Source: Eutreptiella sp. 'Long Island Sound 2002'
Taxonomy: Eukaryota; Euglenozoa; Euglenophyceae; Eutreptiales; Eutreptiaceae
NCBI GenBank assembly: GCA_964036045.1
Contig: OZ038381.1
Span: 143,911,596 to 143,975,595 of the forward strand
Direction of reading: 5' to 3'
DNA length: 64,000 nucleotides
The notes below the pieces were generated by a model. That model did not search any database. It was not told the DNA's origin and saw nothing but the letters and a program-made list of their open reading frames with translations. Positions 1 through 10,348 of the stretch are shown piece by piece (within the stretch, counting starts at the first letter, position 1; the number at the start of each line of letters is the position of its first letter). The translations under genes were made by a program, and so were the position numbers.

Positions 1-103
1 TGAATGGCGAGGGACAAACATCAGAAGGGCAATCTGCCATTCGAGGTCTGAAAGAGGACTCTAAGGACGGCAAGACCACATGCGGTGCAAGCATACAGAA
101 CAC

Positions 104-183
104 ACCTCCCCTCCAAGCCCTAGTGGGGGTACGTGTAGTGGAGTCCCTGCTGGGCCAAAGCCGCCTAGAGACGCTGTGTTCTG
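104..183 (+). repeat. Short block shared with the 3' regions of both LTR elements
   Basis: About 80 bp beginning near CTCCAAGCCCTA and ending near GCTGTGTTCT. It recurs in the same orientation at 5452-5532 and 14008-14086, inside the long 3' non-coding regions of the outer and inner Ty3/gypsy elements. It probably marks the remnant of another family member cut by the left window edge. No coding function is seen. Confidence 0.6.
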
Positions 184-710
184 GTGCCAATACACAGGTA
201 GGCCAATGGGGCCATGACAAGGGAAAAGTGGCCAGACGCCCCGGACAGGAGCATCCGGAGGAGAACGCGCCGAGTGCGCGGAAAAAGGGGATCGGATAGG
301 AGCGTCCCGTGCAAGGAGCACGAAACGGTCCCCGGATGGATGAGGATCCAGTGGGCCCGCGCCGGTGGGTTGCTGGCGGCCCGGTGTGGTATAAACACGG
401 GATGAGGGATGAGACGGAGGCACGGGGTTGGGAAACCACGGCACGCGGGGACTGGGCCGACGACGGGATGTGGCACAGGGGAACAGGGACAACGCGGGGA
501 GGGGAGTCCGAAAGCGCCAAGCAAAAGCCCCGTGGGATCGGGAAACAAGTCGCCATGGAGTGGTGAACCATGGGCCGACCATGGGGAGCCTCGCCACGGA
601 AAGTCGGGATAATGCCCTGAACTCCGGGATCGCCGTGAGGTGTCCGCAGGGGTGAGGGTTGACCCTGAAACCCCCGGGTCAATGGCCTGAGTACACGTAG
701 GTTCACGCAT
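184..710. other. GC-rich non-coding flank, possibly old LINE 3' sequence
   Basis: No convincing gene is present. The segment is G-rich on the plus strand. It has scattered short matches to the LINE 3' fragment at 52016-52485, for example GAAACGGTC followed by CGGATGGATGA, and precedes the same 315-bp repeat family. A decayed LINE 3' end is a weak inference. Confidence 0.3.
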
Positions 711-1025
711 GTGTAATAGGCACATGCATGCACAGGGCAGGTGCAAACACGCACAGCAGGCATAGCGCGCGCACAACACATCAAACCTCCGATTGTATTG
801 TCTTTACGCCTGTTTGATTGTTGTTCCATCAAAACCGTTGAATTAACGCGCCAGACATCAATTGTCCTCCTGCAGACATTCATGTGAAGGAAATTACTTT
901 CCGTTTGAAATGTATTCCGTGAATGACTTCAGTCTTGCTGTTCGCTTTGCTGTTTTGGGTTCATTGGGCACAGCCGTACTGATATGTCGAAAAAGGATTT
1001 TGCGAGCAGGCTGAAACCAAATACA
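711..1025 (+). repeat. 315-bp dispersed repeat, copy 1
   Basis: This block matches 51701-52015 in the same orientation, with identical length and roughly 95 percent identity by eye. The match runs from GTGTAAT to AATACA and stops abruptly at both ends. It carries no reading frame that both copies keep open, so I treat it as a dispersed non-coding repeat of unknown class. Confidence 0.8.
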
Positions 1026-1235
1026 AAACGGAAAGTCTCTGAAGTACATGGTCAGTGCAGTTGGGAAAGACGGGGCTGCTTCATGATCTCTGAGAGTTGG
1101 AGGTGCTTCTCAGAGTGGCAGATGTACAGCAGAGCACTGCGGAGCGTTGGAGTTCAAGGAGTCATTCATGCCCTTTCAGTGGACTGCATCATGAGAAGCC
1201 CAGACGAGATGCTGGACTGTTTGATTCCCTTGCAC

Positions 1236-1330
1236 CAGGACACTTCTCTGGGATACTGCGGCCTCGAGGACACTCCTGTGGGACACTGAAGCCTCAAAAT
1301 CACTCGTGTTGGACGCTGAAGTCTTCGGCC
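1236..1330 (+). repeat. Three degenerate 30-bp tandem repeats
   Basis: Three successive units of about 30 bp resembling GGACACT-CTSTGGGAYACTG followed by a GCCTC-like end. The third unit is the most diverged. This is a simple minisatellite with no coding interpretation. Confidence 0.6.
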
Positions 1331-1928
1331 AGCCCGCAGCAGCCCAAATCAACGCGTCCCTAATTTCTACGCGCCCCAACAACTCGAATCTTTGTGCCGC
1401 ATCTCGCCAAGGCCTGTATTGAGTCACATCTAAGTGCTGATTGCTCAGTTTGTCTGTTCCTGTCCAACAGGGCGTACCTCATGTTCGTCTGGCACCTTGG
1501 CGCGCTCATCTTCAACGCGTGCCCTATTGTGAATGCGTCCGTCTTCGAGGCGTTGTTCTCCTTCGACACACTGGTCCTCTTCGACGCGCGCTGGCACTAG
1601 TCATTTGCGCGCGCCAGCTTTGGGTATCTTCGACGCGCGCCTGTAAGCTCTTGATGTTTGTTGGCTTTTAAGGCTGCCTTGGTGGTTGTGTTTTTTTTTC
1701 CCCGTCAACCCACTGCAACTGGCGCTGGGCCTGTGGCCTTGCCCCACAATCAATAACATAAGTTAAACGCTCCTATCTACCTGTACCGTGTCCCAGGGTT
1801 TGATTTCAAGGGTATTTGATATTTAGGTCAGTTGTTGCCTTATGTAGTTTCTTCTTTTTTTTAACTGGGCCCTGTGTTGCTTGATTGGCATCAAAGGTGT
1901 GCTTCGCCAGCCAGTTCTTGTTCAACTT

Positions 1929-2030
1929 GCACAACATCACACTGTTAGTCGCCCATCGTCAGTGCGCAAATGTCACTGTCAGGCATCACACTGTCAGTCG
2001 TCCTCCATCATCAGTGCACCAATGTCCACA
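1929..2030 (+). repeat. Two degenerate tandem repeats of about 50 bp
   Basis: Two adjacent units begin CATCACACTGT and contain AGTCG, CATCRTCAGTGC and AATGTC. This is a small local duplication without coding content. Confidence 0.5.
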
Positions 2031-2935
2031 CTGTTTGCACCGCGCTTCTGCACTGCAAGCCATCATCAGGTTATAATCTTTTGTTAGCCAGCTTGGCAGA
2101 CACAATCTTTTCTGTGGGTGACTCAGATGAGGTTTGGGGAATTCGGTTTTGTTCAGCCCACATCACACTTGTTTCTTTTTGCCCACCCCCCTCTTCAGCA
2201 GCAAATAGTTCCTAGTGCTAGTGGTTAGAGTTTTTCTAGCTTAGTTTCCCCGGTCCTCCCCCTGTAGGGCAGGGCAGGTGAGGGGAGGCCCTAAGGGCGC
2301 CAGTACTGTAATAGAGGTAGCCATTCCAGTAGGTGCAGGCCTGAGTGCTAGCATGTGTGTGCTGCTGTGTAGGCAATCGCTGCAGTGGGGGTGAGCCACA
2401 TGAGAGGGCTTAGTTTGGGAACGGGGTTCTTTTTTCAGCCAACGGCGCACATGCGTTTTTTCCCAACCCCACACTGACAGGTACGTACAGTACACTTCGC
2501 GCCCCCCACACGTACACCTCGTGCTAGTGGGTATGATGTCAATACCTTAGTGCCCCCAGTCTTTTTCCCAAGTGTAGAGAATGAGGGGGAGCCCTGTGTT
2601 CAGGGCTGATACCATTACCAGAGGTGTACTCTTCAGTGTGACACCCAGGTGTGGGTCGGAATGCTAATACGCCACCTCCCCCCCCCCCCTGACTGTGCAG
2701 GCCCACCAGGCGCACACTGTTCCTGATCCCCGATGCCTTACCATATTTTCAAACAGATCCCTTTATGTTTTTAACTTCCAGTTTGAGAGAAGTTGAGCCG
2801 TGTGTTTGGGTTGAGGGTAGAGGCGACGTGCCCCCCAAAAGAGGGACAACCCGCAGGGGACCTGAGACCAGGTGAACGTGTGGATGCCCCCCCCATGGGA
2901 CGACAGGGAGCCCGGGGGTATAGGGTAGACCGGGA

Positions 2936-3646
2936 GAAAGATGTCCTTGATTAGTGCCCTATAGATTTTGATGAAATCCTGCAGGTTTTTGATGATGAAA
3001 TCTCAAAACCAAAGGAGCAAGTAGAGCAAGAACAGGATTTGGATCGAATCAATGAATAGTTTGAAATCCAGTGTAACACAGAAGGGCTGCAGATAGACAA
3101 AGCAGGTTTAAATACAATGATTTAATCACAAATGGATAGTACAAAAGATTTTATGTGAAAACTGGCCTGACTCTAGCCTCCAGTTACCATCAAGCACTTC
3201 ATGTGCACTCTTTTGGCTGAAATGGAGCTGGTTAGAAATGTGCGGCATAGGAGTTAGGCCAGACACAGATTATCACTTGGCCAGGCAACTGAATTCAGAA
3301 TCAGTTAAAAGGTAGAACCACAATAAGTGGTAGAGACAATGGAGTATAGGGGTCTTGGGGTGGGAGACCACTAGGCTTAACGTCCAAGGCCTAAAGCATG
3401 TAATGCCTATTTTTTTTCGGTATATCCTCCATAAAGGAAGATACCTCCGCTGGGTTGAATGGTAGGGGTAAACTTCATGGGGGGCTAGGGTTATAACCCT
3501 GGTTACCTTGAGAAAGCGTGTACCAAAAGCTTCAAAAGAGTGATTGAAATAATTAAGTTGGTCTTAGCATCAACAAAAGGGTTTTAAGGGGGGCTTGGCC
3601 TGGATCAAGCCCTCCAGGAAAGACATGGCAGTGACTTTTTCTTGCT
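2936..3646 (-). repeat. 3' LTR of the outer element
   Basis: The 711-bp copy matches the far LTR (49031-51465 minus its insertion), which is also 711 bp. On the element strand the LTR begins AGCAAGAAAAAG directly after the G6 polypurine tract and ends in CATCTTTC, so it lacks the usual TG...CA ends. A near-perfect palindrome around AGGGTTATAACCCT lies at about 3486-3501. Confidence 0.9.
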
Positions 3647-3652
3647 CCCCCC
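3647..3652 (-). other. Polypurine tract of the outer element
   Basis: GGGGGG on the element strand lies immediately upstream of the 3' LTR, the expected position of the plus-strand DNA primer. The inner element has the same G6 at the same position (12377-12382). Confidence 0.75.
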
Positions 3653-3879
3653 TGGAGTACTAGTTAGCTACGCTAGTAGGACCAAGGAAAAAGGCTCAAA
3701 TATTCCCAAAATTACCTCAGAAAATGCATTAAACCTACCAAAAAAATTCTCATTAGTTCATAGAAGCTTATCACACTGTAGGTACCCTTGATAAACAGTG
3801 TAATGTACCGTGAATGATGTCCCTTCGATGGTGCATTCCTCAAAAGTCGCCAGCGTGCGACGAAAACGTTTGGTAAAAA

Positions 3880-3955
3880 TTTGGGGGTAGGTGGGTTTGA
3901 ACCCAGGACTCCCTCCCTAGAGCACATATGCTTGCCCACTAGGGTACAGTTGAAC
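3880..3955 (-). repeat. tRNA-derived SINE-like sequence
   Basis: On the minus strand an A-box-like CTAGTGGGCAAGC is followed about 40 nt later by a good B box (GGGTTCAAACCC). The same CTAGTGG...GTCCTGGGTTCAA arrangement occurs in the tRNA-like segment of the inner LTRs. No full cloverleaf with a clean acceptor stem is evident, so a SINE or tRNA pseudogene is more likely than a working tRNA. Confidence 0.45.
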
Positions 3956-4934
3956 GCTCTAATGCGGACGGCTATCGCTGCATAAACAGCACTTCAGTAA
4001 ACGTCCCGACCAAGCGGCAGGGCGGAGCAATACTCCCGATGGAGGACACAAATCTCCAGGAGCTGAAAAGAAAAGTACATGTAACCAACAGGGAGTGAAT
4101 CCTGTGGTTTAGCGAAAGGTGTAGCGATTTAAGAAGTCAAATCGCTAAAAATTGACGAAATCACGCGAGAAATCGTCATTTTTACACCCAAACTCAAAGT
4201 CGCAGACAAGCGCAACAGAAGCAGACTTCAAAAACAGGGTTGCGCAAGCGTAAACGGCTCTTGAAAAAGAAGGTATGAGCCGTAATTTTTTAAAGTTGTA
4301 AAGGAAAATTTTTGCACAGTCGCATCAAAATGTTTATAAATTTTAGGGAAAAGTATCCAAAATCCACCCACACCACAGAGCAGGTGGACAACCCACCTCT
4401 CAGGTATGCCAGTGTCATTTCACACGCATGCATTGCGTTCGTGTTGGTTGCATCGTTAAAACGTTAGGGTTGTCAACGCTGTGTTCGTTGGGGGTTGGGG
4501 TGCTCCTCTCTCTTGCTCTGCACAGGTCAAAACAGTAATGAAAGGTATGCGATGCGAATGGAGCGCACAGCGCGCACGTAGGGTTAGAATATGCGCTGTG
4601 CTCGCGATGCATGTGCCTAATTGAGGCATTCACACGCTGTGGCGCTTTCCCTGTACCCCAATTCACCCTTGTTCTCTCTTCACAGGTAAGAAAAGAAAGT
4701 GCTTGCTCGTGTTTGCGTTGCCGTAGCGCTAAGGTAGGGTTGCTTAAAACGCTTAGGCTTGTTTTGCGCTGTGCAGTGCGCCACTTTCTCTCCTCTTTCT
4801 GCAGGAAACAAGACAAGGAAAGCATGCATGACACCCATTTCATTAATCGCTTAGGGTGGTTTATAATTCGCCGTAGGTTTGTTTAAGCGCGTAGGGTTGT
4901 TTTGCGCTCGTGTTTTCCTCGGCATTCACATGAT

Positions 4935-5960
4935 GCGTGGTGAGTAAGGTAGGTAAGCCCAGGAGGAGCTCACCTCCTGGTTGAGTCACGCTTCTGATTG
5001 GTTATGTTGGGTTAAATTAGGTAAAGACAACAGGAAATGGAGGAGTTGTGCATACCTGTGCATGCATATGACGCATCAAAGGGTAGGCCACGCGAAGTGC
5101 GCACGGTAAACCTTGTTTAGGTTACCCAGGGGCTCCACCCTACGTTCTATAAGAGAACGGGTGGAGCTTCTTAAGCTTGCTTTGCTTGATAGGGGCGTTT
5201 GTGGACAGCGTATTATAGGGCAGACGGAGAAGCGTATAACACGTGGAGTGTGTCTTGGTACCTCCGCTGCCAACGCTCCTGCATCCGCCTTTGCTCTTCA
5301 GGTGGGAAGCTAAGGGTGATTGGTGCAGTCCCACTTTGGCAGCGCTAAACTATGCTGCGCGGATCACAAAAAACAAATAACTGCAACTCAACCAGGAGTG
5401 GTGAGTGCTGTCCGACTTCATCGCCATCCACGCTGTGCACGCACGCTGAGCACTCCCTCCCTCCAAGCCCTGACAGGGAAACGCGTAGTGGCGTCCCTGT
5501 TAGGCCACAGCCGCTTAGTAGCGCTGTGTTCTCTTGCTTTTTCCAAAGGAGGGTCAGTAGGACCCGTGACTCCTTCAACAGCAACACCAAGTAGCTCACC
5601 CTGCCTTCGAAGGCCGGTGCTGACGTTAGTGTGTGTAGTGTAGTGGTGTCTCCTGTCCCGCGTGCTTTTCCACGTGGGAAGGGGAGTGGGTTAACTTTTG
5701 ACCTTTAGCAAAAATGGGTGTTTTGTATGCCCTTAGCACACTTGGTCACCCCTCTCCTCTAGTAGGTGGGGCTTTTGCCGTCTTCCCCCAAGGATAGGCG
5801 CCAGCACCGAAATTGGGCGCCATAGGAGTGGTACTAGTAACTGACTAGGACCTTCGGTCCGACATCAGCGAAGCCCGTTAATTCGGGAGCCACGACCGGG
5901 GGAGAAGTGAGACACACTCAGACATACGTAGCACACCTAGGGGTAAGGTAAACCCTGTAA
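4935..5960 (+). repeat. Conserved 3'-region block, copy in outer element
   Basis: Similar in order and content to 13480-14640 of the inner element. Shared landmarks include GTAAGCCCAGG, GGCCACGCGAAGTGCGCACG, the CCAAGCCCT...GCTGTGTTCT block, GGAGGGTC-TAGGACCC, and GAAATTGGGCGC. Conservation of order suggests a functional or structural 3' segment of this retroelement family. No conserved long reading frame was seen. Confidence 0.7.
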
Positions 5961-6502
5961 GGAAGGATAGAACCCCATGGGTCTGGACCAGTCAGAGCTC
6001 CTAACTGTGGGCTCGCTTGTCCCCAAGGAGGGAAGGCACAGCTTGCCTCACAACACCTTGCTTGTCATTCCCCCCTGGTGTAGTAAGCCACCGTTCTTCG
6101 CTGGCTCCCCAAGGTCATTACATCAGGGCAGTCACCATGCAACACATGGTCAACAAGGCATACACTCGCTGGGTGGCTGCAAACCTGATAAGCGGCCACC
6201 TGGTCCACGCTGAAAACCATAGGCATGGGACTGCAGGGCACAGACAGGGTCAGTGCAGTGCTCAGTAAGCAGTGGTCTGTGAAAAACCAATGGCCTTCAG
6301 CCAGGGAGTGGTTGCTACGGGGGGCTAACGGTCCTGTCCTGCGATGCAATGCGGGGCAATTGTGACAACTGCTCTTACACCCATACACAGGCACGTCTGC
6401 AGAAGAGTGCTCACTGCACCTGTGAGGTTAGAACACAGTCAGTAGACTGACACAGGGAAATTAGTTTTTCTTTTTACGCTGGGACAGCGTGTCAGCACGG
6501 GT

Positions 6503-8150
6503 TCATAGCTGTCCCTCGTTGTTCTCAACGAGGTAGGAGCGGAAGATGGGGTTGATACTCCCATCTGGTTGTATGAAGGCTGACATAGGTTCCCAGGTCG
6601 CCTCAGATAACCCATAGCCATCCCACAGTGTTAGAAATTTCCAGCCCTGGTTATACTCGTGGCGAGCAATACCTGCAACCACGTAGTAACCATCGACTGC
6701 CATCTCATCGGCAGTCATCTCTTCGAGTTCGTCTGCCTCCTCTGGACTGGCAGCGTTTTCTAGGTCTATACGCTCAACCTCACTGTCGCTGAGGCGCCAC
6801 TCATCCCAGGACCGATCGTCAGGGGAGTGATAGTGCCTCAACTGTTTAGGTGCACATAGCAGTTCACCACCTAGAGGTGGACTGCACCTGACATGGATCC
6901 TGGATCCGTCTATCCTGATGATACGATAGGGTCCAAAATAAGGGTATTCTAGGCAGTTACGTGGCCAGGAGGGTAGGCGTGAATGGTGGATCAAAACAAG
7001 GTCACCAACCTTGAAGCTGGCAGGTTGCCGTAGGCGGTTCCTTCGGCTCAGCCCACGGTCACGAATGTGTCTCAGGTTAGTCCCAGCCTGGTTAGCCAGA
7101 GACTGCTTGTGTTCCACCCAATCTCCCACAGGGCTCTTGAAGTCCTCAGGAAAGGGGGCTTTGAAGAACCAAGCAGGTCGTCCTCCATGGAACAGTTCGT
7201 GGGAGGTGAAACCCGTGGAAGAACTCCGCTGTGAGTTCATGGTCAGCCCTGCCCACGGCACTAGGCCTACCCAGTCCTTGGTACGCTCCTGTTTCATCAG
7301 GATTCTCAGGTTTTGCTCCACCACACAGTTCTGTCTCTCACAGAGAGGGTTAGACGTGTGGGTATAGGGCACACCTGTGGTTACCTCCACGTTGAGGGCA
7401 TTTAGCACTCGTTTGTACCACCCAGTGTCACTGCGGATGCGTACATCTTCATCAGAGTGCACCTGCTTAGGTGCTCCATAGGGTTCGATTCCATTGTTCG
7501 ACCAACATTTTCACAGTCTGCTCACCTGTGGTTTTCTTATTGCAAGGTAACACACGGGTGAAGCGAGATAGGCCACAGGCGACCACTAGGCAACTATCAT
7601 AGCCGCCGAAGCGTGGTAGGCCGTGGATGAAATCCACATAGAGAAGGGAGTTAGCACAATAGGGTATGGGTAAGCTGGGAATCAGACCCCTATCCCTACT
7701 GTCGCTCTGCTTGCTGGCATGACAGCCACAAGCATCCACGATGGTCTGCATACAAGACCTCAGTTCAGTGAGGGTTAGACTAGAGTAGAAACACTCGCAG
7801 AAGAAGTCCACTGAGCGATTAGCGCCAGTGTGACCAGAACTGAGATGGGACCACTGCAGGCACCCATCAAGCCATGCCTCAGGCACAACAATTCGGTCCT
7901 CGTAGAAAAAGGTACTGATTGTTTTTATACCACTGGTGCCCGTCAATGACACGGGGTTCAAGACCAGTGCTGAGGGTTTGGAGAATTTCTTTATGCTCTG
8001 ACTGATAGTCGTTTAGACTCCAACCCTCCAGGATTCGAGCAGTGCGCATGGACAGGGCAAGTTGGACATCCATACGCTGGAAAGCCTCTTTGGCGAGCGC
8101 CTCAGAGCTCTCACCTATAAGCGCATCGAAGTTATTGCGCGATATATAGT
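6503..8150 (-). pseudogene. Outer element pol, integrase and chromodomain (broken)
   Basis: Integrase inserts the cDNA, and the C-terminal chromodomain usually targets chromatin. Reading downward, the N-terminal zinc finger shows the histidines of SHLSSGH and the cysteines of DACGCHAS. The first catalytic Asp is in YVDF (near 7640), the second in the SDEDVRIRSD stretch, and the Glu in NPLCER (near 7340). The C-terminus (6510-6720) reads as a chromodomain with GWKFLTLWDGY and ATWEP. Breaks: the part before the zinc finger ends in a stop near 7879, and the frame changes near 7465. The start of this part joins directly to truncated RT because the RT catalytic half and most of RNase H are deleted. 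About 1,650 bp remain. Confidence 0.85.
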
Positions 8151-8866
8151 CAGACCTGTACTAGACGCCTGCGCCTCAGTATGTACAAAATTTTGTTCAT
8201 TAGCTCCTGGAAGAGCGCTGGGGCATTAGCCACCCCGAAAGGCACGACCTTCCACTTAAAGACACGACCCTTAGGGGTTATAAAAGCCAGCAGCTCCTGA
8301 GCTGCGGCGGTTGGGTCCACCTGCCAGAAACCAGAGCGTTTGTCCATTTTGGTCTTGTACCTGCATTTGGCAATACACTCCAGGGTATTCTCCATGTTAG
8401 GAATACTCCCTGAGTGGTTCTGGGTTTTCTTGTTGACCTCACCATAGTCAACAACCAGTCGTAGGGCAGTCGACCCTGGTTTAGCAACCAGGAAACAGGG
8501 ACTGCAGTGATGGGGGTAGTCCCCCTTCTTCTATTCTTCAACGAGGCCAGCATCAATACATTCCTGGATCTGGCGCTTGATTTCTTCAACCTGTTCCTGT
8601 GGAGCGGGATAGGGACGACGCCTCACTCGCGTCTTTTCAAATTCAGGTTTCAGCTTCAGGTCCATCTGGAACAGTTTTTTACAAGAAAGGGGGGGCGGCA
8701 AGTCGCCGAACACCTGCTCAAAGGTTTTCAGCAGTTTCTTCAGCCGGTGGTCAAGGTTAAGACTCTCAAGATTCTGCAGGAAATCCTCCTCAGCATGAAG
8801 GTTGCTCTTTCCATGTTCTTTCTTTTTCTGCCGATCAGCAGTTTCAGCAGGCACAGAACCATAATC
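8151..8866 (-). pseudogene. Outer element pol, N-terminal RT fragment
   Basis: This is the fingers/palm start of a Ty3-type reverse transcriptase. RRRPYPAP (near 8615), LVVDYGE (near 8450), KMDKRSGFWQVD (near 8330) and FGVANAPALFQELMNKIL (near 8200) align residue for residue with the inner element. A TAG stop lies at about 8531 and a TGA at about 8867. Just after the NKIL motif the sequence jumps to a motif equivalent to the end of RNase H (DYISRNNFDALIG, about 8150). By comparison with the inner element about 0.93 kb has been deleted, including the catalytic IDD box and the RNase H active site. Confidence 0.85.
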
Positions 8867-10348
8867 TCACTCAGGGGAACATTGCTGCCCATAGTGCAGA
8901 GAATACACTAGCGGTATCTCAGGATCAGGCAGCGTATAGGAATCATGGTCCTCCTCAGACCAGATGGAGGTCTGTCTGAGGTATTGCAGCCGCTCTTGGC
9001 GCTCGATACCTTCGGCCTTCAGGTACAACAGCCGCCGCAGTTCCTGAGTGTCATCCTCAGTCAGTGGCATGTTATTGGAAGCAGGCCGCGCCAGAGAATC
9101 AGGACTCCGGGCCACGGGTTCACCTGTGTGCATAGGCTGCATGTGTAGCTCGGGCTTCCCAACAGGGGAAGCGGGTTCTGAGGTCGACTCTAGATCTACC
9201 TCCTCCAGCAACAGCTGGAATAGGAAGGCACTGTGTTTTAGGTCAACACAGCTGGGATCAACAGGAGGGATAGTGCTGGCGATCTCAGACAGTTGGTTGT
9301 CAGAATCCTCCTTAACAGCTGCAGGTTCCAGATAGCCATTGGGAGATTCACACCCTGCAAGTGTGGCAGATAGGTGCTCAGGAGATCGATCCTTGAGATC
9401 AGAAAGGGTGAGGCCACGATTTTCGGCCATGACCTCTTTCAGTAGCACCTGGTCTAGGTTGCACAGGGGTACAGGATTGAGAGATCCATCAACGAGGGAT
9501 GAGAAACTGGCCCACTCAGGGGCCTGGATAGCTGTGTCTGAGTCCTCAGGCACATAGATGGGACCGTCGGGGAGTTGCACTCTTCCCAGGGTCATTGGAT
9601 CTAGCATACGGCGCCAGTAAGCGTGTTCACCAGAGCAGCCCCAGTAAGGGGTGCACATGACAACCCTTCCTCTCTCATAAGCGATTTTGGTTAGAACCTT
9701 CGCGAGCAGGGAGAAGGGAGGGTTAGCATACGCTAGGCCCATTGCTTTCCAGAAGAAACGGAAAGCGTTGTTTAGTTGTTTCGAGCAGTACAACTGCATG
9801 ATGTGCTGTTGTTGGCTCGCAAACGATTCCACCTGGATCTCATCCAGGTTTACCTGAAGGGCCGCCAGTCCATTTTCAAGAACGTGACGGGCCAATTGGT
9901 AGTTTTCAGTGCGATTGTTAGTCTTGGATGCGTAGCGCAGCCCAGACTTTTTTCGTCCCGACAGCTCCAAAGGTACGGAGAAGAGCCCACTGCCAAAGTC
10001 GCAGTGCAAAGACTAGGGGCGCTGGAGAGACAGCATTTTTACCTGCGGGTTTCTTCGTAGGAAGTCTGTACGAATGACGATGTCAAAGGCGTTGGTGTCC
10101 AGCAGTCTGCAGTGTTGGGTCACAGTTTTGTCGCCCAGGCATATAGTCACATCGACCCCCTCCTAGGAATGGATGGTACGCCCATCCCCTACTCTTATGG
10201 CCACGGTCTTAGTTTTCTTGAAAGTCTTTAGCAGGCGCCGGGCCACTATGGAAAGTGTTGCACCGGTGTCAAGCACCGCTCGAAAAACTTGATCCCCGAT
10301 TTTCACGAGGATCCAGAAAACCAAGTCCTCCTCTTCGGAGCCGCCCCC
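8867..10348 (-). pseudogene. Outer element pol, aspartic protease and methyltransferase-like domain
   Basis: The protease active site LDTGATLS lies near 10260-10285. TDFL, near 10060, is the usual C-terminal strand of retropepsins. After two in-frame TAG stops (about 10162 and 10012) a 380-residue open stretch follows. Residues about 34-140 of that stretch (9910-9590) contain VESFAS, YANPPF and VVMCTPYWG. This order resembles N6-adenine methyltransferase-like (Dam-type) and DIRS-type accessory domains, where an NPPF/Y motif is the signature. The remainder is an acidic linker leading to RT. The same domain occurs in the inner element (43770-44115) and in the right-hand element (58130-58435). 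Its role in the element is unknown. Confidence 0.75.

Larger units (their letters stand above)
1026..2935. other. Non-coding flank left of the outer LTR element
   Basis: No gene is supported. The stretch contains two small tandem repeats (listed separately), several copies of a TTCGACGCG-type word at 1500-1640, poly-T tracts near 1690 and 1855, and a poly-C run near 2680. The last bases before the LTR include CGGG (2931-2934), which matches CGGG just beyond the far LTR. Confidence 0.6.
3653..6502 (-). other. Long 3' region of the outer element, between chromodomain and LTR
   Basis: This 2.85-kb stretch lies downstream of pol and carries no convincing sense gene. It holds a tRNA-like SINE piece near 3880-3955, a degenerate region (4380-4930) with repeated TAGGGTTG and TTTTGCGCTG words, and a block (4935-5960) homologous to the same position in the inner element. 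On the plus strand, opposite to pol, pyrimidine-tract/CAG words are followed closely by GTATG or GTAAG. Nothing further is seen between about 5960 and 6500. Confidence 0.6.

Noticed and set aside
4400-4930. Repeated TAGGGTT words as interstitial telomere sequence
   Set aside because: They are single, unevenly spaced words within a degenerate repeat and never form a tandem array.
8531-8533. Frequent in-frame TAG codons as evidence that UAG encodes an amino acid
   Set aside because: TGA and TAA also interrupt the same elements, the equivalent positions in the sister element are various sense codons, and the damaged elements are otherwise decaying. Simple inactivation fits better.
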